DNA of 64,000 nt from Lasioglossum baleicum (GCF_051020765.1 NC_134944.1:8370001-8434000); one strand, 5' to 3'. Positions 46,392 through 56,870 are shown, counted from the stretch's first letter. Notes: generated from the letters alone by a model not told the origin. Numbers and translations: made by a program.

Positions 46392-48725
46392 GTGAGCATC
46401 TCGATCCTCCGAGAGCGTTTCTAGATCCTCTGGATCAGTCTTTTCCCCGGGGGAAACAAGGAGTGTCGCGTTCCGATCTACGCCGAGCCAGACGCGTGAT
46501 TAACGGCGATATTATCCGCGAAACGCTATTAAACCGGCGAGAACAGAGTCGGGTAGTCAGAGATCATTGATTTCCCGTGCTTATTGCCAGTTAACCGTGA
46601 TTGCAGCTTTCCATGTGGCGCGAGACGCGTTCACGCGCCCCTGGAATCTATCTTGAACCGTCTGCGTTGAATATTGAACGGTCTTCGGGCTGAGAAATTA
46701 ATGCGTTCCCGTCGGCTGCGACGGCACAATTTCAATTCCGAACGCAGGACAATTTTTCCGCAGACGTCGTTCTTCTTCCATCCGCTTCGGAGGCGGGCTG
46801 AAAATGTTTGATCCACGCGGTCGCGCGCGCGCCGATTGAAGTAGAAACAATTTTCCTCGATCCTTTGGCTGCCTCCACCGCGTAATTCCATTCCTGCGAG
46901 TACAATCTCGAATCCGAACGCAGGGAAATCTTTTCCCCGACGTTCGCAGGCTGCTCCGTAGTCGATTAAGGATGGAAATGTTTGACCTATGCCGCGGGAG
47001 TCGAAGTAGAAATAATGTTATTCGCGCGGCCTTTTGATTGCGCCAGTGCGTGGTGACTCTCCGGTGAGTTGCATTTGAAATTCGAACATTTTTAATATCT
47101 CATCGACGACCCACAGCGGTTCGGATCGAAGAAGTTCGTGTCATTTAGCTAAAAAGTCAACTTTCTCATATCCACTTCTAACTTTGTATTGCTTCCTAAA
47201 CGCGATGAACCTCGAAAATGAAAAAATTAATGCAGTTTACCAAGAATTGTAATTAGAACGAATACTTAAAGGTAGACATTTAGAGATAGTACTTTTTTTC
47301 ACCAAGATAATTGCTTCTCTTCTTCGAGGTGCCCTGATCTCACACCACTTAATATTTCTTATTTTCTTTTGGTTTACGATGAAGTGCACTCTTTCGTGTT
47401 ACAAAATTAACATCGACATGACAAGGAATATCTAGAGAACCCTGAAAATGCTTGTTTTAAGAACAAATTTGATCATTTTCAGCATTCTTTTCCGTATACA
47501 ATTATGCAAGAATATTGTCGAACCTCCCCCTACTTTGCAAGTTATCATCGTTCAAAGCTGTCAATGTTACTTCGCGACGAGTTTTGGTTGCGTGAAACAG
47601 GCTCGTATGACTGATCAAATGTCTGCCGAATACAATCGTTTTTGCAATAACATTGTAAGAGATTAATAGAGTAAAGTAATATATATGTAAATTAACTTCG
47701 ACAATCACACTTTTATTTAAAAAACTATAACGAAACAAATGATGAGAGTTTCTTAGCGAAAACTCTTTGAGATTATTGTTAACATCCGACCGGTACATGT
47801 CACAATTAAGATTAACATGTAAAAGAAATCCTAAAAAATATTTACTTATCTCTAGGTAAGAATTACTATTTTCTAAATACTTTTGGTGAAGATTTCATCG
47901 CGATGTTTTTAATAGTTCAAAAGTTATAACAAAACGACACCGACTTCTTCGATCCGGACCACCGTGCGACGCAAGGAATCGATGCAGAAAGAATTGTGTG
48001 TTTCGGCGATCCGATTCCTGGAGACTCGAAGCTGCTAATTCGATAAAATTTATGGAAGGGAAATCCGGTCTCTCTGGACCTGGAAATAGCCGGACACCGG
48101 AAGCTCGTCGATCACCCGGAGCTCGGCCGCCGCCGAGTATAGATCCCTGGATCAACCGGGTCATAGATTAAAACCGCGAAAGTATTGAATCCGAGGGAAA
48201 ACACGAGGTTTTCGGAGACACTCGACGCTCGACACGCCGGTTATCAGTTTCACGATAATCCCGCAATCTTCCAGCGAATTGTAACTCGAATGAGAAATTT
48301 TTCTCTCCCCCTTTTCAGATCTGTTTCTCTCTCCGCCTCTTTCTCGCTCTGCCGTGATCACGGATCGTAATTCCAGCCGCGAAACGCACGATAATCCCGG
48401 GAACCTTTGCTCAGCTGATATCCGGGCCAGAATTTCTCGCGAAATTATCGTTTCCACCGAGATACGATGATCTCGATCGGTTTTAATCCGGATCCCACGC
48501 GGCCACGCCCCTTTCAACTCGAAAGAATTTCACACGGAAACGCAGGATCGCTGTAATCCTGCGAAACTCGAGCCGCGGACGCCTTCTATCGAACGTTCGT
48601 GCTCTCGTTTTCCTTCTAGAATGGAATTTGTCTTCGGGAAACGCCGATCCCCCTCGCCCGACGTTGCAGATCCAGTCTTACAACTTGCTAGTTCGATCGT
48701 GAGACTGTAAATTTCATTTTCAGAG
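46392..48725. other. Unique intronic island around the second exon
   Basis: Non-repetitive, partly CpG-rich (46400-47060, 48160-48650) with AT-rich sequence between. It separates two blocks of the same 184-bp satellite. Short ORFs here (for example 48161-48517 minus) have no domain. Confidence 0.5.
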
Positions 48726-48729
48726 AGCC

Positions 48730-50642
48730 GGAGATGCTTACACGCTCACCTGTACTACCAGCACGATTTTATGTCGGCTCATTCCACTTATTTCTGCAGC
48801 GAACATTTTCTAAATACATGACGACAGTATATTCAGTTGCACTACCTGCTCGTTCAGCTCCGGAGATGTAAGCTCGATTTCAAGAGTCGACGTCTGAGTG
48901 TTTGTTGACTTGTGCTACTGGGACGAATTTATATATGCTCCTACCACATTTTTCCGCAGCGAATATTTTCCTAAACGCTGATACACGATGCTAATTCCTC
49001 TTGGATGACAATATATTCAGTTTTACTACTTGTTCGTTCAATTCGGAAGCTGCAAGTTCGTTTTTACCAGTTGATGTCTGAGTATTCGTTGGCTTGTAAT
49101 ACTGGGACGATATTACATTAATTCATGAAATTCTTGAAAAAATTTATACGCGATGCTAATCTCTTTTGGATGACAATATATTCATTTTACTACTTGTTCG
49201 TCCAATTCCAAAGCTCCAAGTTCGTTTTTACCAGTTGATGTCTGAGTATTCCTCGACTTGTTCTACTGGGACGATATTACATCAATTGGTACTACTTACT
49301 TTCGCATAGAAAATTCTTGAAAAAATTCATACGCGATGCTAATCCATCTTGGATGACGATATATTCAGTTCTACTACTTGTTCCTCCAATTCCAAAGCTC
49401 TAAGTTCGTTTTTACCGGTCGAAGTTTGAGTATTCGTTGAACTGTACTACTGGTACGATGTAACAGCGATTCTACTACTTACATTCGCATAGACAATTCT
49501 TGAAAAAAATATTTGTGCAATGCTAATTTGTTTTCAGTGACAATATATTAAGTTGCACTAAACGTTCAATCAATTCCGAGGCTGTAACGTCGATTTCAAG
49601 AGTCAAAGCCTGAGTTTTCTTTGACTTGTAGTACTGGGACGATATTATGTCACTTCGTACTACTTACCCTCGCATAGAAATTTTTTCAAAAAATTAATGC
49701 TCGACGCCAATCCCTCCTGGATAACAGTACATTAAATTGCACTACTTGTTCGTTAATTCCGAAGCTGTAAGTTCGATTTTAAGAGTCAATGTCTGAGTGT
49801 TCGTCGACTTGTACTACTGGTACGATATTACATCGATTCGTACTACTTACTTTCGCATAGAAAATGTTTCAAAAAATTAATTCTCGTTGCCAATTCCTCT
49901 TGGATGACAGCACTCTTGGTTGCACCACTTGTTCGTTCAGTTTCAAAGCTATTAGTCAGATTTTATGAATCGCCGTCTGGGTATTCGTCGACTTGTACTA
50001 CTGTGACAATATTACATCAATTCGTACTACTTACCCTCGCATAGAAATTTTTTCAAAAAATTAATGCTCGACGGCAATCCCTCTTGGATAACATTACATT
50101 AAATTGCACTATTTGCTCGTTCAATTCCAAAGCTGTAAATTCAATTTTAATAGTCGGCGTCTGAGTATTTGTTGATTTGTACTACTGGAACAATATTACA
50201 TCAATTCGTACTACTTACCCTCGCATAGAAATTTTTTCAAAAAATTAATGCTCGACGGCAATCCCTCTTGGATAACATTACATTAAATTGCACTACTTGC
50301 TCGTTCAATTCCAAAGCTGTAAGTTCGATTTTATGAGTCGAGGTCTGAGTGTTCGTTGACTTGTACTACTGGTACGATATTACATCGATTCGTACTACTT
50401 ACTTTCGCATAGAAAATGTTTCAAAAAATTAATGCTCGACGCCAGTCCCTCTTGGATAACATTACATAAAATTGCACTACTTGTTCGTTCAATTCCAAAG
50501 CTGTAAGTTCGATTTTAAGAGTCGAGGTCTGAGTGTTCGTCGACTTGTACTACTGGTACGATATTACATCGATTCGTACTACTTACCCTCGCATAGAAAT
50601 TTTTTCAAAAAATTAATGCTCGACGGCAATCCCTCTTGGATA
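48730..50642. repeat. Satellite array, ~184-bp unit (S184, part 2)
   Basis: Same family as 44240-46195, with phrases such as TTCGCATAGAAAATTCTTG, TGACTTGTACTACTGG and TTAATGCTCGACGCCAATCC. Units 49860-50640 are the most alike. The array is cut at 50642 by the gypsy LTR and resumes at 58171 in register. Confidence 0.92.
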
Positions 50643-50844
50643 TGTTACGGATGACGAACAGGTGTTCAATATCATCTCTGGCAGGAACCGTCCTAGATAA
50701 ACGAACAGAGTTTTTCCCTAGATAAATCTACATAATTGTTTAGGTTAGTTTAGGGCCCAAACGTACGCACGACCAACTGGTCGTTGACAAAATACGAATG
50801 TTCACTTGAAGGGTACTGACAAGTACCACCCGTCATTGCAGGGC

Positions 50845-50851
50845 TATATAA
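50845..50851 (+). promoter_or_regulatory. LTR TATA box
   Basis: TATATAA sits at the centre of the palindrome GGGCTATATAAGCCC, about 200 bp into the LTR; transcription likely starts some 30 bp downstream. The same site is at 57306-57312 in the 3' LTR. The position is inferred from sequence only. Confidence 0.6.
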
Positions 50852-51333
50852 GCCCTTACATTTCTACTCTCGTGGGCTAGTACTGTCGTAATCACGAATA
50901 GTGTCGCGTCGTGCTGCATCTCGGAAGTCAACTACCAGTGAGATCGGACGTTCGTTCCTTTTGAATCAAAGTTTAACCGTACAGATTCCGCGAGTTCGGT
51001 CTAAAATCTGTTAGGCAGTGACAAGGTTGCTCCGAGTCCCCCGCATTGCCAGTGCGTCAACACCGTGCGTCTTAGCTTAGGTAATATCACCTTTCAATTT
51101 CTTTTCTATTCTAAATTCAGTTCATTCGCGACACAAGTACACTTGTAGAACGAAACTCTATAGTAAGAATATATTTGTCTTCTTTAATAATTAACTCAAA
51201 TTCATTAAACCCATAATTATCGTCCAATATCCTAACCAAGTAATTGAACGTCCCCACATGATACAATCTTACCGCTCGGATTGTATCAATTAAATTATAC
51301 TAGTTACGAGGCTTACTAATTATCCTAGCAATT

Positions 51334-51612
51334 CCCTGATTAACCATCAGGTTCTTTCGCGACATTCCAATTGTCCGAACAGAGATTTATCCAACCTAGC
51401 GGCTCCCCAGTTTTGCATTGGGTTCGTCCGCATCCTAACAGCTCCCTGATTTCGCATCAGGTTCGTCTGTGCTATTATACAACCTCCTAGCAGCTCCCCG
51501 GTTTTGCATCGGGTTCGTCTGCGTTTGACTCCATTCCTAGAGGCTCCCTGACTTCGCGTCAGGTTCGTCCTCGCTGTCAATAATCCTAGCGGCTCCCCAA
51601 TTTCGCATTGGG
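51334..51612 (+). repeat. Six tandem co-varying hairpins in the LTR
   Basis: Stems of 6 bp with 5-nt loops occur at 51335-51351, 51406-51422, 51445-51461, 51497-51513, 51547-51563 and 51596-51612. Stem pairs include CCTGAT/ATCAGG, CCCAAT/ATTGGG, CCCGGT/ATCGGG and CCTGAC/GTCAGG. Five are followed by GGTTCGTC or an overlapping GTTCGTC, and preceded by CTCC. The last five have the loop TTCGC or TTTGC. The copies in the 3' LTR lie at +6461. Confidence 0.85.
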
Positions 51613-51713
51613 TTCGTCCGCGTTCCTTAACTAACAAATTTATATCATATTCCTAGGGTAATAACCCTTCGCCGGCCACTCGTGCTGCTCGCGGCCCTGG
51701 CTCGTAACAGAAC

Positions 51714-51731
51714 TGGTGACAGCGGTGGGAT
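51714..51731 (+). other. Primer-binding site, probably tRNA-Leu
   Basis: TGGTGACAGCGGTGGGAT starts four bases after the LTR end. It is complementary to a tRNA 3' end of the type ...CCCACCGCTGYCACCA, as in a leucine tRNA isoacceptor from memory. One position may pair as G-U or mismatch. The tRNA identity is an inference. Confidence 0.65.
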
Positions 51732-51801
51732 AGTTCAATTATTTTAGGATCACTTTAATTTTGGGTTTACTACGTTAAATTACTCGTACCTGAGTATTGA
51801 C

Positions 51802-51937
51802 AATATACTAGTTTTCGCTAGTTACGTCTCAATATTATTAGCAATATACTAGTTTTCGCTAGTCACGCTTTTATACCAATAATATACTAGTTTTCCTAGT
51901 TAAAAGGTTTCGATAATATACTAGTTTTCTCTAGTTA
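51802..51937 (+). repeat. Leader repeats, four copies of AATATACTAGTTTT..CTAGT
   Basis: Copies start at 51802, 51843, 51881 and 51914. Each has ACTAG and CTAGT flanking TTTTCG, TTTTC or TTTTCTC, so each can form a small hairpin. They lie between the primer-binding site and the gag start, where packaging or regulatory elements of gypsy-type elements usually lie. Confidence 0.8.
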
Positions 51938-51949
51938 CATTCTTTAAAA

Positions 51950-53170
51950 ATGCCGAATTCAGCTGCAAATATTTCTTTCGTTGACATAATGAACTTGACG
52001 GTTTCGCTTGCAAATTCTATGTCGCTGTTGACGCAAAAGACATGCTTACAGAATGTTACTTCGACAATTCCGACCTTTAACGGGGAAGACCCCTCTTTGA
52101 TTCGTTTCGCGCAAACTTTAGAGGACGGGTTAACTTTGATTCCGGAGGGTACGGAAACCGAGTATCTGGCAATTGTTCTTACTAAGCTCGTCGGGCCAGC
52201 ACGTAGATGCACATTAGAGCACAAGTTTACTACCGTAAAAGCGTTAATTCAACATTTGAAGAAACGGTTCGCTCCCGGCAAGAGCCTATCATATTATCAA
52301 GTGGAAATCGCGAAACTACATATTCGCGAAGGAGAAAGCCTACGACAATACATCGATAGGACAAGCCACTTGGTCTACTGTACGCGCGGAGCCATGAGGG
52401 AAAAATACGAGGCACATGCTGAAGAATTTATCAAATTGATGGAAAAGGACGTCATTGAAAACTTCATCGATGGATTACCGGATCGGATTTCCCTGAAGGT
52501 GTCGGCTATCTTGAAGGATATAAAAAATCTGGAGGATGCTTACGACTCCGTGCTACAGATAGATAAAAGATTAAGAAATCGACGACAGTCGCCTCGGAGT
52601 GAATCACCATCAAGGTGGTCCCGCCGAGATTCATATGACCAGGACTCTCGCTACCGCGATCGTGAAGTGTCATATCCCTTATCTCCAAGCAAATATGACC
52701 GACACAGGGATCAACGCACGAGACCATCTGGTTTTGAGGAGGAAAGAGAAGGACGAGCGTCTGCCTGGACCTTGCGTCACAGGAGCCCCTCCGGTTCCCC
52801 CTCCAACCGTTCGGATTCGTCAATTGTGAGAGACGGAGAGAAACGGTATACAATTTTAAAAAATTCCGATAGGAATCGCATGTCAAAATCGTATTGTTGG
52901 CATTGCGGAACATCCGGACACGATGGAAAATTCTGCAAGAATCGACCGCGTAGTCCGCGATTCCAAAGAGATTCGCGAGATTCGTCCGTGGAATCGAACA
53001 AATCTTTAAACTTCGATCGCGCTCACCGTACAGGCGACACGATGAGCGAAAACAAAGAAGTTCGCCAAAGAACTGTCCGCTTCGAGGAAAAACCCTCATC
53101 AAGGAAGCTCCAGCACCACGAATCAAAATCAAAATCCCAGAACTGGAATCAGGCACGGGAGAATTTCTAA
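51950..53170 (+). CDS. gag: Gag polyprotein of the gypsy element
   Basis: 406 codons, starting at the first ATG after the leader. Residues about 60-200 resemble the capsid-like retrotransposon Gag region (LIQHLKKRFAPG, LREGESLRQYIDR-like stretch). Residues 215-310 are rich in Arg/Ser. Residues 316-329 form one zinc knuckle, C316-x2-C319-x4-H324-x4-C329, which binds the element's RNA. The last 73 codons overlap pol in the -1 frame. The frame is intact. It is expected to form virus-like particles in the cytoplasm. Confidence 0.93.
   Translation: MPNSAANISFVDIMNLTVSLANSMSLLTQKTCLQNVTSTIPTFNGEDPSLIRFAQTLEDGLTLIPEGTETEYLAIVLTKLVGPARRCTLEHKFTTVKALIQHLKKRFAPGKSLSYYQVEIAKLHIREGESLRQYIDRTSHLVYCTRGAMREKYEAHAEEFIKLMEKDVIENFIDGLPDRISLKVSAILKDIKNLEDAYDSVLQIDKRLRNRRQSPRSESPSRWSRRDSYDQDSRYRDREVSYPLSPSKYDRHRDQRTRPSGFEEEREGRASAWTLRHRSPSGSPSNRSDSSIVRDGEKRYTILKNSDRNRMSKSYCWHCGTSGHDGKFCKNRPRSPRFQRDSRDSSVESNKSLNFDRAHRTGDTMSENKEVRQRTVRFEEKPSSRKLQHHESKSKSQNWNQARENF
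53005..53066 (+). promoter_or_regulatory. Gag-pol -1 ribosomal frameshift signal
   Basis: TTTAAAC at 53005-53011 lies in the gag frame as T TTA AAC, the canonical -1 slippery heptamer. After an 8-nt spacer, CGCTCA (53020-53025) pairs with TGAGCG (53043-53048). GGCGA inside that loop (53033-53037) can pair with TCGCC downstream (53062-53066), giving an H-type pseudoknot. The pol frame is exactly -1 and is open from 52954, so slipping here would make Gag-Pol. Confidence 0.82.
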
Positions 53171-56100
53171 TTGATGGTGGAGCATCCGTAAATTTAGTCG
53201 TTCTTGACGTTTTAGGAGAAGGAGCAGAAATTGTTTCACGCGAAGAAATTGAAATAACTGGTCTTACTACAAATCCAATTCGCACTCTAGGAACTACGAT
53301 ACTTCACATACACGAAGCTCCTGCGTTTTTCTACGTAGTGAAGCGCCTTGCAATAGAAGCAGATGGACTTATAGGAAGCCCATTTTTAAAACAGGAAGAA
53401 GCAGAAATTTCTTATTACCATGGGACACTGGTATTAAAAAATAAGCCCATCAGGCCTATTCGATTTTCAAATTACCAGCAGGACTCAGATGTACGGACCA
53501 AACATCGCATCGATGCCCGAACATCTCAACAGATTGCCATAAGAATAGCTAATCCAAGGATAAAAGAAGGCTATTTACCACGCATAAAAACGCACAAACA
53601 ACTCTACATAGGAGAAGCCGCCGTCCTGAACGACGGAGGAAAATGTCATGTTATGGCAACCAACACTAGCGAGGAAGCCATAGACGTAGAAATAGAGCCA
53701 CAAATCGTGGAACCTTACGACATTTTGAGCACATCAGATGAAGATATTTATTCAGAGGTACGTCAACATTGTAATTTCAAAACTAGAGAAGATAGGATAC
53801 AGGGAATCTCCGAAACGCTAAATTTGAGTCACCTGAACAAAGAAGAACGGTGTAGCATCACCGCATTGATAAAGGAATTTCCCGATCGATTTTATCTCCC
53901 CGGAGATAAATTAGGGAAGGCATCTGATTTCAAGCACTCCTTACATACAACTGATGAGATTCCGATTAACACGAGACAGTATCGCTACCCTCCTGTACAC
54001 CAAGAGGAAATAAAAAAGCAAATCAATGGCTTATTATCCGATGGTATTATTACTCCGTCGAAATCTCCGTACAATTCACCCTTGTGGATTGTACCCAAAA
54101 AACCAGACGCGCAAGGAAACAAACGTTGGCGCATGGTAATAGATTTTCGTGCGCTTAACGAGAAGACCATTTCCGATAAATATCCACTGCCTCAAATTAC
54201 GGAAATATTGGATCGTCTCGGAGGAGCCAAATACTTCTCCGTTTTCGATCTCGCCAGTGGGTTTCACCAAATAGAAATGGATCCGAAAGACAGACAGAAG
54301 ACAGCTTTCACCACCCCTAATGGACATTATGAATTTTCACGAATGCCGTTTGGTTTGAAAAATGCACCACCTACTTTTCAACGCCTCATGGATCAGGTAT
54401 TAACTGGACTCCAGGGAACGGACGTTTTCATTTACCTGGATGATATCGTGGTTTACGCTGCGTCATTACACGAACACAACATTAAAGTCAGGAAATTATT
54501 AAACCGTTTGCGAGAACATGGTTTAACTCTTCAAACCAATAAATGCGAATTCTTACGAAAAGAAGTTGCATACCTTGGACATATTATTTCAAGACAGGGA
54601 GTAAAACCTGATCCCCGAAAATTAAAGGCTGTCAAGGATTTCCCAACGCCTACCTCACAGAAAAATATACAACAGTTTTTGGGTTTAGTAGGATATTACC
54701 GAAGATTCGTACCAGATTTCACTACAAAAGCAAAATCTTTAATTGACCTTCTAGGAAAGGGCAGAAAATTCAAATGGACTGAAGAACAGGAAAACAGTTT
54801 CAAGCAGTTACGTGAAGAACTCTGTCGAGAGCCTATTTTACAATATCCAGATTTTAGCAAACCATTCGTCGTTACAACAGACGCCTCTGAATATGCCGTT
54901 GGAGCCGTGCTTAGTCAAGGCGAAATAGGAAATGATCTGCCGATCGCTTATGCATCACGTAGCCTCAACAAAGCAGAGAGAAATTATTCAGCCACGGAAA
55001 AAGAATGTTTAGCCATGGTATACGCCGTCATATATTTCCGACCATATGTGTACGGAACAAAATTCACATTGGTTACAGATCATCGACCATTAGTTTGGCT
55101 GCATTCTGTGAAAGATCCGACATCAAGACTCATGAAATGGAAGCTCCGACTATTAGAATATGATTATCAAGTTGTCCATAAATCTGGAAAAACAAATAAG
55201 AATGCTGATGCATTATCACGTAATCCTACTTCCACCTGTTTACCACTCATCCCGAGGGAAGTCAAAGACCCCGATTTTAAAATCCAAATACCGAAAACAG
55301 CTGTCGACGCTGTTTCAATAGGACAACGCGTCAGACAACTACATCGAGACCGAGAAAAACGGCCGAAATATCAACAAACAAGCAGCAGTTCAGATGAGAC
55401 GGAACAACCCGCCCTGGGGAAGGTTCAACACTCACCAATTATTAACATAAATAGAACTCTTCCGAGTTTATCTAAAGAGATAGTTATGCCAGACGAAGAT
55501 CAGGACAACGCACACCATTTTTTGCCCGCAGCAAACTCAACAGAAATTTTTTCTACGGATAAGAATACGACCTTATCTGGTGATTTAATTTCGTTTGAGG
55601 AGCCACTGGAAAACACCGTTATAGAGAATAGGAACAATTTACAGCAGGATGTACCCTACATACCGCAGGTACCATTTCCTGAAATAGGTGGAATTTTGCA
55701 ACCCAACGTAATTCGATTTCCAAACAATATAATACGCGAAGCAAGGGCACGGCAACTGCCTGATCGCACAGCCGACCCTTACCCATTCTTTGACGCCGAT
55801 ACCGATGGTTCTTCTACCGAAACTGATCTGGAAGCGCCGCCGGAACCGAAACAGAGGATTAGCATTTCTTCAAACACCCTTACCGCAAAGGAAGACCATT
55901 ATGTACATTTCATATCAGCTGATCGCAACCTAATAACCCCCGTAGGAAAACTGTTACTGGACACGGGATTGATAAATAAGCAAGAACTTTTAGCTGCACG
56001 ACCGAAAAAGGGACAGGTCATAATTTCAAACAATGGGTTATTTAAAACCTTCAGCATTGTAATTTCCGATAACTTCTATGATAAACCAAAAGGATTGGAT

Positions 56101-56517
56101 ATAATTAATGGATTGAAAACTCTTCAATCTGCTTTAGAACAAAATAGGAGCAAATCTTTCCGAATATCCGCCACCGGAGATCATCATAAATCATCGCCTG
56201 ATGAACTTTTCAAAGCGTTAAAAGAAGTCTTTACAGATTCAACTTATCAAATTACAATATGTAACTGTGTTATTACTACACCTTCCGTAGAAGACAGGCA
56301 GGAAATCATCCATGAAGCACATGATAGCCTAATAGGAGGGCATAAAGGAGTTACAAAAACCTACAATCGCATTCGATCAAGATTTCATTGGCCACACATG
56401 CGCAACGAAATTCAGGATTACATCCGAAAATGCAAAAGTTGTCAGGAGCAAAAATTAGTCAGAACGAAAACTCGTCAACCTATGTTGATCACTGACACAC
56501 CGTTGGAACTCTTATGA
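53011..56517 (+). CDS. pol: Pol polyprotein (PR-RT-RH-macro-like-partial IN)
   Basis: Expressed in the -1 frame; numbering starts after the slip, 1168 codons. The protease motif LIDGGAS has the catalytic Asp at residue 55, with Gly in place of the common Thr/Ser after it. The second motif is DGLIGSPF near 118. Reverse transcriptase has YLDD at 475-478 and LPQITEILD upstream. RNase H has the first catalytic Asp at 624 (TTDASEYAVG). A ~260-residue hydrophilic linker follows, then a macrodomain-like segment at 963-1087. The integrase zinc region is H1104, H1111, C1141 and C1144. The frame then stops at TGA (56515) where the integrase core has been deleted. Confidence 0.93.
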   Translation, partial: LRSRSPYRRHDERKQRSSPKNCPLRGKTLIKEAPAPRIKIKIPELESGTGEFLIDGGASVNLVVLDVLGEGAEIVSREEIEITGLTTNPIRTLGTTILHIHEAPAFFYVVKRLAIEADGLIGSPFLKQEEAEISYYHGTLVLKNKPIRPIRFSNYQQDSDVRTKHRIDARTSQQIAIRIANPRIKEGYLPRIKTHKQLYIGEAAVLNDGGKCHVMATNTSEEAIDVEIEPQIVEPYDILSTSDEDIYSEVRQHCNFKTREDRIQGISETLNLSHLNKEERCSITALIKEFPDRFYLPGDKLGKASDFKHSLHTTDEIPINTRQYRYPPVHQEEIKKQINGLLSDGIITPSKSPYNSPLWIVPKKPDAQGNKRWRMVIDFRALNEKTISDKYPLPQITEILDRLGGAKYFSVFDLASGFHQIEMDPKDRQKTAFTTPNGHYEFSRMPFGLKNAPPTFQRLMDQVLTGLQGTDVFIYLDDIVVYAASLHEHNIKVRKLLNRLREHGLTLQTNKCEFLRKEVAYLGHIISRQGVKPDPRKLKAVKDFPTPTSQKNIQQFLGLVGYYRRFVPDFTTKAKSLIDLLGKGRKFKWTEEQENSFKQLREELCREPILQYPDFSKPFVVTTDASEYAVGAVLSQGEIGNDLPIAYASRSLNKAERNYSATEKECLAMVYAVIYFRPYVYGTKFTLVTDHRPLVWLHSVKDPTSRLMKWKLRLLEYDYQVVHKSGKTNKNADALSRNPTSTCLPLIPREVKDPDFKIQIPKTAVDAVSIGQRVRQLHRDREKRPKYQQTSSSSDETEQPALGKVQHSPIININRTLPSLSKEIVMPDEDQDNAHHFLPAANSTEIFSTDKNTTLSGDLISFEEPLENTVIENRNNLQQDVPYIPQVPFPEIGGILQPNVIRFPNNIIREARARQLPDRTADPYPFFDADTDGSSTETDLEAPPEPKQRISISSNTLTAKEDHYVHFISADRNLITPVGKLLLDTGLINKQELLAARPKKGQVIISNNGLFKTFSIVISDNFYDKPKGLDIINGLKTLQSALEQNRSKSFRISATGDHHKSSPDELFKALKEVFTDSTYQITICNCVITTPSVEDRQEIIHEAHDSLIGGHKGVTKTYNRIRSRFHWPHMRNEIQDYIRKCKSCQEQKLVRTKTRQPMLITDTPLELL
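55897..56270 (+). other. Macrodomain-like segment in Pol
   Basis: Residues 963-1087 of Pol run HYVHFISADRNLITPVGK, QELLAARPKKGQVI, then FSIVISDNFYDKP, INGLKTLQSAL and LFKALKEVFTDSTYQITI. The order and spacing follow macrodomains of the TARG1/OARD1 type (HxISxD start, QELL, KxGxV, a central strand, KP, LxxL, final FxxTxIxI). The ADP-ribose loops are not conserved: TPVGK stands where GAGIA is usual and ISATGDHHK where a GCGLD-type loop is usual. A binding-dead scaffold is therefore likely. This assignment is by eye. Confidence 0.55.
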
Positions 56518-56870
56518 CAAATCTGTCAGAAATATTCAAGATTAAACAAATCACCACCTCCGGATACCGACCACAAACTAATGGATCATTGGAGCGAAGC
56601 CATATTGTTCTTACAGAATACCTCAAACACTATATGGAGAACTACGAGGATTGGGATTTATTAATTCCGTTTGCAATGTTCTCTTATAATACGTCTGTTC
56701 ATGAAGCTACCAACTTCACACCATATGAATTAATTTTTGGTAAACAGGCTCGAGAGCCAACCTCATTTCCAACCGGTACAATTTTCAAGACATATGGAGA
56801 CTATTTATCGGAACTAATAACAAATATAGTCCGAATCCGTAATATAGCAGCAAATGGAAACCATGCATAA
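56514..56870 (+). pseudogene. Integrase C-terminal part, out of frame after deletion
   Basis: A 118-codon frame beginning at the deletion point gives the last part of the catalytic core: SGYRPQTNGSLERSH with the Glu of the DDE triad, then the helix WDLLIPFAMFSYNTSVHEAT and TPYELIFGK. The part with the two catalytic Asp residues, roughly 75-100 codons by comparison with other gypsy integrases, is absent. The downstream part is in a different frame from pol. No functional integrase can be made from this copy. Confidence 0.9.

Larger units (their letters stand above)
50643..51709 (+). repeat. 5' LTR, 1067 bp
   Basis: Begins TGTTACGGATGACG and ends CTGGCTCGTAACA; the same 1067 bp recur at 57104-58170. 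TGTTAC/GTAACA are the terminal inverted hexamers. It includes a TATA box (50845) and six tandem hairpins (51334-51612). Confidence 0.96.

Noticed and set aside
51347..51637. Antisense 96-codon ORF in the LTR (also at 57808-58098)
   Set aside because: It is the reverse translation of the tandem hairpins; the identical copy in the 3' LTR follows from LTR identity, not from protein selection.
53951..53985. CTGATGAG in pol as a ribozyme core
   Set aside because: It lies in conserved coding sequence and lacks the GAAA element and stems.
55250..55890. Linker between RNase H and the macro-like segment as an env or dUTPase domain
   Set aside because: It is hydrophilic and low in recognisable motifs, with no signal peptide, membrane segment or dUTPase motif.
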